Part shown: piece by piece, positions 1-7,388 of the stretch
How positions within the stretch are numbered: position 1 is the first letter of the stretch
How the letters are laid out: every line of letters begins with the position of its first letter
Source: Haloferax profundi
GTDB taxonomy: Archaea; Halobacteriota; Halobacteria; Halobacteriales; Haloferacaceae
DNA length: 43,288 nucleotides
Assembly (NCBI RefSeq): GCF_001469865.1
Contig: NZ_LOPV01000150.1
Location: 1 to 43,288 of the forward strand
Direction: 5' to 3'
Position numbers and translations under genes: made by a program
Notes under the pieces: generated by a model
Database searches by the model: none
What the model saw: the letters and a program-made list of their open reading frames with translations, nothing else
Told to the model about the DNA's origin: nothing

Positions 1-261
1 GCAACGCGGCGGACGGGTGAGAGCACCGGTGTGGGCGTCCGTACTGGCCTCGTCGGTGCCTTACCGGTCCTCTGGATGCTCTTCGACATGTTCGGAACCA
101 TCCGCGTGCTACCGAACCCGCTGTGGTTTTCGGCAGTTCTCGTCGGTCTCGCCCTCGTCGTGGCCGTGCTCGCTTTCGGACTAGCCGCGCTTGGTGGAGC
201 GGTCGGGTCGAGACTCGGTAGTTGGGTCGCCGGCGGCCCACAGACACCAGCACCTCGGTAA
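1..261 (+). CDS. Partial haloarchaeal membrane protein, C-terminal part (DUF5518-like)
   Basis: The frame is open from the first base of the window, so the start lies outside. The visible 86 residues contain two hydrophobic segments, around residues 16-30 and 42-68, the second rich in Ala, Val, Leu and Gly, followed by a Gly-rich turn and a short Pro-rich end. This resembles small haloarchaeal membrane proteins of the DUF5518 type, but the match is from memory and the N-terminal half is missing. An internal GTG at position 31 could act as a start, but the frame continues upstream without a stop. No function can be given. Confidence 0.6.
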   Translation, partial: ATRRTGESTGVGVRTGLVGALPVLWMLFDMFGTIRVLPNPLWFSAVLVGLALVVAVLAFGLAALGGAVGSRLGSWVAGGPQTPAPR

Positions 262-366
262 CGCTCAGTTCGCCTCGACTGTCACGGTCCACCGAGCCAG
301 TACGTTTAGGCAGGTGCAGGCAGAACCTCGGCCACGCCTAACCCTCTCTGTTCGAGGCGTTTCCCT

Positions 367-1170
367 ATGACACCGATGGAACTCGACGACGTTCGCGTCG
401 ACGCGTACATGACGACTGGCGTGGATACCGTCAGCCCCGAGACGTGGGTGACCGACGTCGTCGACCAACTCAAGGCTGGGTCGCAGTACGGTGGGCTTCC
501 GGTCGTCGACGAGGGCGACCACCTCCTCGGGTTCGTCGGCGCAATCGACCTCTTGGAAGTCCACGGCAGCGAGCAAGTAACGTCGGTCATGAGCCGAAAT
601 CCCGTGGTCGTCCGCCCGGAGATGACGGTGAAGAACGCGGCCCGCGTCATCTTCCGCACTGGCCACCAGTTCCTCCCCGTCGTCGACGACGATGGAGTTC
701 TCCTCGGGATGTTCTCGAACGGGGACGCCGTCAGGAGCCAAATCGAGCGCACGACGCCCTCGAAGGTGCAGAGTACACGAGAGATGCTCGAACGAACCCA
801 CGGCATCTCGATTCGCGTCACCGAACGAGACGTGACCGTCTCGTCGTTGATTCCGACACAACGCGAAGTACACGGCGACGAACTCGAAGGCCGCACGTAC
901 GAACTCAAGAACGGCCTCGCAGAACCACTCATCGTCGTGTCGTACGGTTCTGAGACGCTCCTCGTCGACGGCCATCACCGCGCACTCGCGGCCCGGCGAC
1001 TGGACATCGACCGGATGGCCGCGCACGTACTTACGGTCTCTCCGGAAGAAGTCGGACAACTGGGTCTCCGACGAATCGCTCGCCTCGGCGGACTCGACTC
1101 CCTCGCAGACGTCGAAGTCAACGACTACGTGCAACACCCACTCATCGAGAAGACGGAGTCGGCCCAGTAG
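367..1170 (+). CDS. CBS-pair protein with C-terminal ParB-like nuclease-type domain
   Basis: 267 aa. Two CBS motifs fill roughly residues 8-65 and 70-125; typical signatures are visible ([58 protein letters not shown]). CBS pairs bind adenine nucleotides and sense energy status or ligands. Residues about 150-235 look like a ParB/sulfiredoxin fold: a substrate-like segment (PLIVVSYGSETLLVDGHHRALAA) carries the DGHHR motif seen in ParB-like domains. This CBS plus ParB-like fusion is a known haloarchaeal arrangement with no established function. It is followed 14 bases later by the convergent regulator gene. The ATG at 367 is used; an alternative in-frame ATG at 376 would remove only three residues. 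Confidence 0.85.
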   Translation: MTPMELDDVRVDAYMTTGVDTVSPETWVTDVVDQLKAGSQYGGLPVVDEGDHLLGFVGAIDLLEVHGSEQVTSVMSRNPVVVRPEMTVKNAARVIFRTGHQFLPVVDDDGVLLGMFSNGDAVRSQIERTTPSKVQSTREMLERTHGISIRVTERDVTVSSLIPTQREVHGDELEGRTYELKNGLAEPLIVVSYGSETLLVDGHHRALAARRLDIDRMAAHVLTVSPEEVGQLGLRRIARLGGLDSLADVEVNDYVQHPLIEKTESAQ

Positions 1171-1184
1171 GAGAACGCGCCGAC

Positions 1185-1838
1185 TCAGTTGATTTCCCAG
1201 CCGTCGCCGTTGTAGACGACGAGGCCACCCTCGGCGAGACGCTGGAGTGCGGCGTCGACCATGCCGGGGTCGGCGTTCACGTCCTTCGCGACGTCCCTGA
1301 CGGTGTTGGCACCGTTCGCGAGGGACGCGAGAATCTCCGCGTAGAATCGACTGTCGGCGTCGACGCCGAGGCGTTCGTTGATTCGGTCGAGTACGTCGGT
1401 CAATCGACCCTGAACCCACCGCTGGGCGAGTGAGAGTTCGTTGTCGAGTTCCTGTAACTTCCCGAGTTCGCGCGCGAGGTCGACGACGTCGTTGGTCTCG
1501 GTGTTCTCTACGTCGAGAGAGACGTGTGGACATCGGCCGGCCATGTCGAGGCTCGGACTCGGTGGGTAGGCGCTCTTCGCGCCGAATCCGTACGGTGAGA
1601 CGTTCACCTCGAGTCGGAGGTTTCGCGAGATGTGGAAGTACTTTCGCCGCTGGTCGTCTGTCCGTGACTCGATGAGGCCCGCATCCTCCAACTTTCGGAG
1701 GTGGTCGATGACGGCCTTTGGGCTGACGCCGAGGTACTCGCTTATCTCGGTGACGTAGCAGGGTTTCTGCGAAAGCAACCGCAAGATTCGACGGCGGTTT
1801 TCGTTCCCGAGTAGGTCTAGCAGTACCGCGGAGTCCAT
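1185..1838 (-). CDS. ArsR-family transcriptional regulator with two winged-helix domains
   Basis: 217 aa. Residues 1-75 form a classic ArsR-type winged helix: LLGNENRRRILRLLSQ, then the recognition helix region ISEYLGVSPKAVIDHLRKLE and a wing ending in RRKYFHI. A middle linker with a helix (residues about 115-160) leads to a second helix-turn-helix-like segment at the C-terminus (about 165-217, with VRDVAKDVNADPGMVDAALQ). No Cys metal-binding motif of classical ArsR sensors is seen in the recognition helix. A CTTTTGG box lies about 28-30 bases upstream of the ATG at 1838, consistent with leaderless transcription. Target genes cannot be inferred. Confidence 0.85.
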   Translation of the reverse strand: MDSAVLLDLLGNENRRRILRLLSQKPCYVTEISEYLGVSPKAVIDHLRKLEDAGLIESRTDDQRRKYFHISRNLRLEVNVSPYGFGAKSAYPPSPSLDMAGRCPHVSLDVENTETNDVVDLARELGKLQELDNELSLAQRWVQGRLTDVLDRINERLGVDADSRFYAEILASLANGANTVRDVAKDVNADPGMVDAALQRLAEGGLVVYNGDGWEIN

Positions 1839-1928
1839 TACGTGTTCATAGTCTACGGGTGGCCAAAAGCCTGACTCATGTGGAACGTGACGCCGTAATG
1901 CGATTAGTGATTACGTCGCACGGTTGGG

Positions 1929-2597
1929 TCAGGAGGCCGATGGAGGGAGACGGTCGAACGCCCTGCTCGCGAGAAATACCGCGAGGAACGACAGTCCGAC
2001 CGTAATCGCCGCGAGTAGGATTCCAGCCTCGTACTTCAGCGGCGGATAGTAGCCGAATCCGTAGTCGAACACGTCGTTGACGAGTGCGAGGACGAGGGCG
2101 AACCCGAGTGCACCTCTCGTCGTCGCACCGTAGCGCGGGACGAGATACGCCGCGACGAGGAACCCGAGGTGCGTGAGCATGATTCCCCAGTAGTCCCAGA
2201 GCGCCGCGCCCGAAAAGCCGACGTAGAGGTCGGGACGGAGGTTCAACGCGACGGCGGTCCAGATGCCGTACTTGACCAGCCAGACGAACGCGAGCGTGTG
2301 GAGGTACGCGAGCGGTCTGTTGACTGGGGCGTCGGCAACGGGGCGTCCGAGGTTCGGCAGGAGCGTCGCGGCGGACAACGTCATCAGTGCGAGGGCCGCA
2401 GGCGAGTCGCCGAACAGGGGGTAGAGGAACGTCGGGATGTCGGCGAGCGAGGGGTCGGAGTGGACGTAGAAACTCACGCCGACGAGGAACGCCGAGGCGT
2501 TGAGGGCGAGGAAGACGACGAGACTGGGGCCGTTTCCGAGGTAGTACTCGACCCACTCGTCGACGGCCTCGTCGAGGTCGAAATCGCGCAGACGCAT
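1929..2597 (-). CDS. DUF1405 family integral membrane protein
   Basis: 222 aa with about six to seven hydrophobic segments; N-terminal MRLRDFDLDEAVDEWVEYYL is followed by the first membrane helix. Sequence pattern and length fit DUF1405, a family of polytopic membrane proteins found in haloarchaea and Bacillus, with no known function. The reading frame extends to an ATG at 2717, but that 40-residue extension is Ser/Asp-rich and non-conserved in character. A TTTTCTT box at 2621-2628 lies 24-31 bases before the ATG at 2597, as expected for a leaderless transcript, so the start at 2597 is preferred. Transcribed divergently from gpmI. Confidence 0.8.
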   Translation of the reverse strand: MRLRDFDLDEAVDEWVEYYLGNGPSLVVFLALNASAFLVGVSFYVHSDPSLADIPTFLYPLFGDSPAALALMTLSAATLLPNLGRPVADAPVNRPLAYLHTLAFVWLVKYGIWTAVALNLRPDLYVGFSGAALWDYWGIMLTHLGFLVAAYLVPRYGATTRGALGFALVLALVNDVFDYGFGYYPPLKYEAGILLAAITVGLSFLAVFLASRAFDRLPPSAS

Positions 2598-2711
2598 CGC
2601 CGATGTGGACGGTGCGCCGGAAGAAAAGGCCGTCGGGGTCGGCCTCGAGGACTCGCTGTCGAACGAGTGGCCGTCGGAGTCGAACGAAGTCCCGTCGCTG
2701 CCGAGAACAAA

Positions 2712-2719
2712 GGACAATT
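2712..2719 (+). promoter_or_regulatory. TATA-like box of gpmI
   Basis: The sequence GACAATTA lies about 27-33 bases before the gpmI ATG, the spacing expected of an archaeal TATA box driving a leaderless mRNA. Seen in sequence only; no transcript data. Confidence 0.5.
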
Positions 2720-2744
2720 ACCCCGCGGTGCCGAATCACCGGAT

Positions 2745-4340
2745 ATGAAAGCAGCCCTCATCATCCTCGACGGATGGGGTCTCGGTGACCACGACCGCCG
2801 CGACGCCATCAAGGCGGCGGACACACCGAACTTCGATAGCTATCGCGACGCGGGTGCCTCTGGTACGCTCATCGTGGACGGGCGGCGCGTCGGCCTCCCG
2901 GACGGTCAGATGGGTAACAGCGAAGTCGGCCACCTCAACATCGGTGCCGGCCGCGTCGTCAAACAGGCGTATACCCGCATCGGCGACAGCATCGAAGACG
3001 GGTCGTTCTACGAGAACGAGGCCATCACGGGCGCCTACGACCACGCCGAAGAGACGGGCGGGCGCGTCCACTTCATGGGCCTCGTCTCCGACGGCGGCGT
3101 CCACTCCGACCAAGAGCACCTCCACGCACTCATCGAACTCGCGGCGGACCGCGGCGTCGAGGCCGTCACCCACGCGTTCATGGACGGACGCGACACCTCA
3201 CCGACCGGTGGCGAGGGCTACCTCACCGACCTCGAAGCAGTCGTGGACGAACAGGGAACCGGGCAGGTCGCCACCGTCTCCGGGCGCTACTACGCGATGG
3301 ACCGCGACCAGAACTGGGAGCGAACGAAGCGTGCCTACGACGCAATCGTCGAGCGCGAGGCCGACTGGACCGCAGAGACTGCCGTCGAGGCCGTCACCGA
3401 CTCGTACGACCGCGGCGACACCGACGAGTTCGTCGAACCGACGCTCGTCGACGACGCGCCTGCGCTCGAAGACGGCGACTCGGTCATCTTCTTCAACTTC
3501 CGCGCGGACCGCGCCCGCCAACTCGTCCGGATGCTCTGCGACATCGACCCCGAGTGGGACGTCGAGACGACGCCACCGGAGATTCTCATGACGACGATGA
3601 CGCAGTACGACAAGACGTTCGACGTGTCGGTTGCCTTCCCGCCGGAGCAACCCGAAGACACGCTGGGTGAAGTCCTCGCCGACGAGGGGATGACCCAGAT
3701 GCGCCTCGCGGAGTCCGAGAAGTACCCTCACGTCACGTACTTCCTCAACGGTGGCCGCGAAGTCGAGTTCGACGGCGAGATTCGACGTATCGTCCCGAGT
3801 CCGGACGTGCCGACCTACGACTTACAACCCGACATGTCCGCCGAGGAACTCACCGACACGGCCATCGACGTCCTCGACTCGGACGACCCGGACGTGATGG
3901 TCCTCAACTACGCCAACCCCGACATGGTCGGCCACACCGGCGACTACGAAGCGGCTATCGAGGCAGTCGAGGCCGTCGACGCACAACTCGGCCGACTCGT
4001 CGCGAGCGTCCGCGCCCACGGCGGCCACGTCTGTATCACCGCCGACCACGGCAACGCAGACGACATGGGCACCGAAGACGACCCGCACACTGCGCACACC
4101 TTCAACCCGGTTCCGTTCGTCTACCTCGCCGCCGAGGACACCGACGAATCGGGAGACTCATCGAAGGAAGACGGCGACACGACCCCGAACGACGACGACC
4201 CAGACGAATCTGACCGTCCGCTCTCGGGTGGTCGGACCATCCGCGAAGGCGGGTCACTCTGCGACATCGCACCGACGATACTCGAACTGGTCGAAGTCGA
4301 CCAACCGTCTGCGATGACTGGCGAGTCGCTTCTCGAATAA
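2745..4340 (+). CDS. gpmI: 2,3-bisphosphoglycerate-independent phosphoglycerate mutase
   Basis: 531 aa, usual length for the bacterial-type iPGM. It interconverts 3- and 2-phosphoglycerate in glycolysis and gluconeogenesis using two Mn ions. Visible signatures: LILDGWG-like metal-binding N-terminus, the phosphoserine-forming GQMGNSEVGHLNIGAGR (Ser59), the cofactor-independent domain motifs MDGRDTSP and SGRYYAMDRD, NFRADRARQL, and the C-terminal metal ligands NYANPDMVGHTG and ITADHGNAD. An Asp/Ser-rich stretch at about residues 464-498 interrupts the C-terminal phosphatase domain between FVYLA and the final IAPTILEL; it is absent from canonical iPGM and is probably a surface loop. The ATG at 2745 is set by homology (MKAALIILDGWG) and the upstream TATA box; the open frame upstream of it is antisense to the DUF1405 gene. 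Confidence 0.96.
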   Translation: MKAALIILDGWGLGDHDRRDAIKAADTPNFDSYRDAGASGTLIVDGRRVGLPDGQMGNSEVGHLNIGAGRVVKQAYTRIGDSIEDGSFYENEAITGAYDHAEETGGRVHFMGLVSDGGVHSDQEHLHALIELAADRGVEAVTHAFMDGRDTSPTGGEGYLTDLEAVVDEQGTGQVATVSGRYYAMDRDQNWERTKRAYDAIVEREADWTAETAVEAVTDSYDRGDTDEFVEPTLVDDAPALEDGDSVIFFNFRADRARQLVRMLCDIDPEWDVETTPPEILMTTMTQYDKTFDVSVAFPPEQPEDTLGEVLADEGMTQMRLAESEKYPHVTYFLNGGREVEFDGEIRRIVPSPDVPTYDLQPDMSAEELTDTAIDVLDSDDPDVMVLNYANPDMVGHTGDYEAAIEAVEAVDAQLGRLVASVRAHGGHVCITADHGNADDMGTEDDPHTAHTFNPVPFVYLAAEDTDESGDSSKEDGDTTPNDDDPDESDRPLSGGRTIREGGSLCDIAPTILELVEVDQPSAMTGESLLE

Positions 4341-4370
4341 GACCCTACGCCGGCGGATTTTACTCGAATA

Positions 4371-5003
4371 TTACGCCTCTGTTCCCGCCCGATACCGGCG
4401 GTACGCGGGGGGAACGAGCAACCCACATCCCGCGAGCGCAAAGAGGGCGACGAACTCCGGTCGAACGACTGCCTGGAGCGACCCGGTTGTGAGCGTCTCG
4501 ACAGAGGTGCCGGCGACGACGCCAGCGACTGCCCACGGGAGTTCGCCGAGTGCGGTTCCGAGTGCGAACGCGCCGAGTGGGACGTTTGCGACACCTGCTG
4601 CGACGGATACCACGTCGGATGGAACCGGCAGAAGTCTGCTCGCGGTCACGCCCCGAACGGACCCCGTCATAGCGACGCTTTCCTCGCCGATCTCGGCCAG
4701 TCGGGTCGTCCCGCGGAACCGCCGCGCGAAGAGGAACGGCGGGATACTCGTGAGGACGATGAGCGCGAGGGCGAACGGAATGCCGACTGGGCCGAGTCCG
4801 TACCCGACGACGAGAGCGAGGAGCGTCGTCGGCCACGCCAGAAGCGGGCGGAGGAGGGCGAGGATGCTCACCGCGACGACGAGACGAACCGGGTCGGCAG
4901 CGACCCACGTCGCGTGCGAGATGACCGCCGCTGGTGAGACGGCGAACGCACCGACCAAGAGGACGGCCAGTGCGAGGCCAACGGCGAGGCGCGGGCGATT
5001 CAC
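4371..5003 (-). CDS. TVP38/TMEM64 (VTT/DedA-like) family membrane protein
   Basis: 210 aa, starting at GTG. Five or six hydrophobic segments; the central stretch has the VTT (SNARE-associated) features: GYGLGPVGIPFALAL, a cytoplasmic Arg-rich turn (FARRFRGTTR), then SRLLPVPSDVVSVAAGVANV and a re-entrant-like Gly/Ala helix with the typical Glu-Leu-Pro-Trp. Proteins of this family sit in the cytoplasmic membrane and are linked to lipid scrambling or flotation of undecaprenyl/polyprenyl phosphate carriers in bacteria. In archaea the role is unproven. It converges with gpmI; the two stops are about 30 bases apart. Confidence 0.82.
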   Translation of the reverse strand: MNRPRLAVGLALAVLLVGAFAVSPAAVISHATWVAADPVRLVVAVSILALLRPLLAWPTTLLALVVGYGLGPVGIPFALALIVLTSIPPFLFARRFRGTTRLAEIGEESVAMTGSVRGVTASRLLPVPSDVVSVAAGVANVPLGAFALGTALGELPWAVAGVVAGTSVETLTTGSLQAVVRPEFVALFALAGCGLLVPPAYRRYRAGTEA

Positions 5004-5093
5004 GGTAACTCGCCAGAGCGTCGTCTCGCAGCGACCAAACCCTTTGTGCTTCGGAGGGCTTTAGCCCGATGCGATTCGATAGACACCTGATTC

Positions 5094-5465
5094 GTGACGG
5101 AACAGACACGTGAGGAACGCGTCGAACTCGCCCTCGAACTCCTCGCCCACCTCGAAGCGGACGAACTCTCGCTCGCCGAGGTGGTCGACCGTATCGAGAC
5201 GGTCACGACAGATCCCACGCTCACGCGTGACATCCTCGACAAAGCAGAACTCCGCGGTATCGTCGAACGAGAGGATGGCCGGATTCGACACCAACGCGGC
5301 GGGACGTTCGTGCGATTCGAGAGTCAGGTGGTCCAGCGCGAGGGTGACTTCGACTGTCGTCGCTGCGGTGCGTCCATCTCGACGGGCCACTTCGTGCGCT
5401 TCGACTCCGGCGAACTCGGGCCCTTTGGCTCGTCGTGTATCCGGAAAGTCCTCGGGCGAGAGTAG
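5094..5465 (+). CDS. DUF5830-like protein with C-terminal zinc-ribbon-like Cys pair
   Basis: 123 aa, GTG start. The N-terminal 65 residues are acidic and helical (ERVELALELLAHLEADELSL), with a winged-helix-like arrangement through TRDILDKAELRGIVERED. The C-terminal half holds CRRCGASISTGHFVRF and a later Cys (SSCIRKVLGRE), suggesting a small metal-binding or treble-clef-like module. It resembles a haloarchaeal conserved family of unknown function. The gene is divergent from the VTT gene, with 90 bases between them. No stronger function can be supported. Confidence 0.75.
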   Translation: MTEQTREERVELALELLAHLEADELSLAEVVDRIETVTTDPTLTRDILDKAELRGIVEREDGRIRHQRGGTFVRFESQVVQREGDFDCRRCGASISTGHFVRFDSGELGPFGSSCIRKVLGRE

Positions 5466-5548
5466 GCGACACTCGGGGAAAGCGACGAAAGAGAAGAGAG
5501 GGTGTCGAGTGCGGTGGTGAGAAGTGCAGTACGTGAGGGTGGACCGAA

Positions 5549-6607
5549 CTATCGGCCGCGGCGAAGTTCTTCGATGAGTTGCTCGATGAGTTCTTGCTGG
5601 TAGCCGAGTTGCTCACTCTGTGCTTCGACGACGTCGCGGAGTGCCTCGACTTCGGCCGCGAGTTCTGCGATATCGTCGTCCGAATCAGACGCGGGTTCGA
5701 AGCCAGACCCCTCGAATCCCAGGTCGGCGGCGTCTGCGACGTTCTCCGTCGTCGCTTCGACCGTCTGGGTCTCTGTCGTCGACCCGACGGTGGTGGTCGC
5801 TTCGACTTGGGGGCTCTCGGTCGGTTCGGCGGGTTCGTCGTCCGCGCTCCGTGTCGCGTTCGCCGGTTCGTCGGACAGTTCGCCGGGGTTGGCGCTCAGC
5901 GGGTCGGGACCCTCGCCGAAGTCGGTGTTGTCCCGGGCTTCGTCGGCCTCCTCGTCTGCTTCCTGCTGTTCTGCAATCATGAGACGGAACTCTTCGAGAC
6001 TGCCCACGTCGTGGTAGGCACAGAGCGCCTTCGAGAGTTTCTCGCGGACGACGCGAACCTCCTCGTTCGGAATCTTGAACCGCTCTTGCCGGCCGTCGAC
6101 GGTGAGCACGACGGTGGTCGCAACACTCCCGGATTCGAACTCCAGGTTGGTCACGTCGTCGTAGTGGTACGACTCGTAGTCTTCGTCCCACACCGCGCTT
6201 CCGATGTGGCGAACGACGCGACGCTCGGCGACGGCGAACGTGAGTTCGCTGAACCGGAACGACTGGACGACGCGTTCGTCGTCGTCGATGACGCCGGCCG
6301 CAGAGAGGACGCCTTCGACGATGGGTTGGAGTGCGTCGTCGAGACGTTTGACCGAGAGAGCGAACGTCTGACTACCGTCGAGACCGTAGTCGAGCGAAAT
6401 CTTCGCTTTTCGTCGCCCTGCACTCACAGAGAGTCGCTCGGCAGCGTGTGGAAACTCATCGACAGACTCGTCCGAGAGAAGGCCCTCGGCGCGGTAGACG
6501 AGGGTCCGCGTTGGAGTCACAAACAGTTCGTCCTCGCCCCCGAGATGCACGCGGGACACCACGTCTTCCTCACCGAGGATGGACTGGACGATCTCCGGTT
6601 GGCTCAT
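5549..6607 (-). CDS. DUF7115-like haloarchaeal protein with PH-like N-terminal region and coiled-coil tail
   Basis: 352 aa. Residues 1-200 contain two repeated beta-rich segments (HLGGEDELFVTPTRTLVYR and VAERRVVRHIGSAVWDEDY), each resembling bacterial PH-like domains that place proteins at membranes or in complexes. A long acidic, Thr/Ser/Pro-rich linker (about 215-300) leads to a C-terminal heptad-like helix (AELAAEVEALRDVVEAQSEQ) likely to form a coiled coil. The start is placed at ATG 6607 (MSQPEIVQSILG), because the 16 upstream in-frame residues are not family-like. Conserved among haloarchaea; function unknown. Confidence 0.78.
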   Translation of the reverse strand: MSQPEIVQSILGEEDVVSRVHLGGEDELFVTPTRTLVYRAEGLLSDESVDEFPHAAERLSVSAGRRKAKISLDYGLDGSQTFALSVKRLDDALQPIVEGVLSAAGVIDDDERVVQSFRFSELTFAVAERRVVRHIGSAVWDEDYESYHYDDVTNLEFESGSVATTVVLTVDGRQERFKIPNEEVRVVREKLSKALCAYHDVGSLEEFRLMIAEQQEADEEADEARDNTDFGEGPDPLSANPGELSDEPANATRSADDEPAEPTESPQVEATTTVGSTTETQTVEATTENVADAADLGFEGSGFEPASDSDDDIAELAAEVEALRDVVEAQSEQLGYQQELIEQLIEELRRGR

Positions 6608-6748
6608 GCGTGTGTGCACCCAGTGTCGGGTCATAAATCCGTGGGTCACAGACATTCGTGAGGGTGCCGTTGGGTGCTAGTTGTACGGACGTTTCGCACC
6701 CAATCGAGTGCAATGGTGACTCGCCACGGAGTCGGCCAAGATGAGAAG

Positions 6749-6757
6749 CTTAAATAC
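6749..6757 (+). promoter_or_regulatory. TATA box of the tRNA-Met gene
   Basis: CTTAAATAC is centred about 29 bases before the first base of the tRNA, the standard archaeal box A position for a tRNA gene whose transcript starts at or near the mature 5' end. Confidence 0.65.
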
Positions 6758-6781
6758 AATCACCGAACAACGCCAAGTTGA

Positions 6782-6930
6782 GCCCGGGTGGCTTAGCTGG
6801 ACATAGCGCCGCACTCATAGGGTTTCACAATCGGTGCGGAACGCCTTGGAAGCCTCCGCCCCTCGCGAGGTCATGCCGGCCTCGCACCTGGGACATGCGG
6901 AGATCGTGGGTTCGGAGCCCACCCCGGGCA
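6782..6930 (+). tRNA. tRNA-Met(CAT), elongator type, with a 75-nt intron
   Basis: The acceptor stem GCCCGGG (6782-6788) pairs with CCCGGGC (6923-6929), followed by discriminator A; CCA is not encoded. Anticodon stem CCGCA pairs with TGCGG (6896-6900), and the loop reads CT-CAT-A. The T arm GTGGG-TTCGGAG-CCCAC is intact. An intron of 75 nt, about 6820-6894, interrupts the anticodon loop after position 37, the canonical archaeal site cut by the splicing endonuclease. Exons of 38 and 36 nt give a 74-nt tRNA. An intron of about this length is known in the Haloferax volcanii elongator tRNA-Met, supporting an elongator rather than initiator identity. Confidence 0.93.
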
Positions 6931-7388
6931 CTCTTTGTTTCGACGACTACGCTCTCACGAGCGTCTCGCTTCTACGCCCCGTCTCTGTCCGCGGCCGACA
7001 CCCACTCGCACTCTCACCTGTCTTTTGACATCATAGCGAGGAAGTTCAGATGTTATATTTCTCAGACACAGAATCGCTTATTTTCTCATATCTTCCGCCG
7101 ATACACTTTACCCCTCTGATATCCAATTGGTATACGCTGTTGTCAGAGGGGCTCTCCAGTTTGGTCGTCGAACTCGGCGACCATCCCCCCACCTCTCCAC
7201 CAGAGCAGTTCACAAGTCTCTGTCAGCAGGTAGAGCCACGTTACACAGTGCGCCGAGGTTAGTTCCACTCGACGCACCGGTTCTCTACGCGATTCACCGA
7301 GCGTCGTAGAAGGGCCGAGCACCGCTGAATCGAAGTTGCAGAGCGATAGCCACCTCCACCGACTCGAAGAGAGTGGGCTGTAACTCCG
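6931..7388. other. Gene-free, AT-rich stretch between tRNA-Met and trpB
   Basis: About 460 bases with no convincing gene on either strand. The part around 7020-7145 is clearly more AT-rich than the surroundings. It contains a perfect 9-bp inverted repeat, CCCCTCTGA (7111-7119) and TCAGAGGGG (7143-7151), separated by 23 bases. This could be a regulator site, a decayed mobile element end, or a transcript end for trpB coming from the right. No tRNA, rRNA or CRISPR features were seen. Confidence 0.5.
7111..7151. repeat. Perfect 9-bp inverted repeat in AT-rich spacer
   Basis: Arms CCCCTCTGA and TCAGAGGGG flank a 23-nt AT-rich loop. No T-tract suggests a simple terminator on either side. Function unknown. 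Confidence 0.6.

Noticed and set aside
920-952. CAGAAC…GTTCTG inverted repeat in the CBS/ParB gene as a third palindromic element
   Set aside because: Loop of 21 nt, no second hairpin, and the encoded residues (PLIVVSYGSETLLVDGHHR region) are conserved core of the domain.
265-1533. Long minus-strand frame opposite the CBS/ParB-like gene
   Set aside because: Arg/His-rich product of the antisense frame, typical of GC-rich shadow frames; no domain and fully covered by a recognised gene on the plus strand.
2169-2744. N-terminal extension of the phosphoglycerate mutase frame
   Set aside because: Runs antisense through the DUF1405 gene; the homologous start and promoter are at 2745.
5579-6661. 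Plus-strand 360-residue frame opposite the DUF7115-like gene
   Set aside because: Composition (Arg, Val, Asp, His-rich) is that of a mirror frame; the minus-strand protein has coherent domains.
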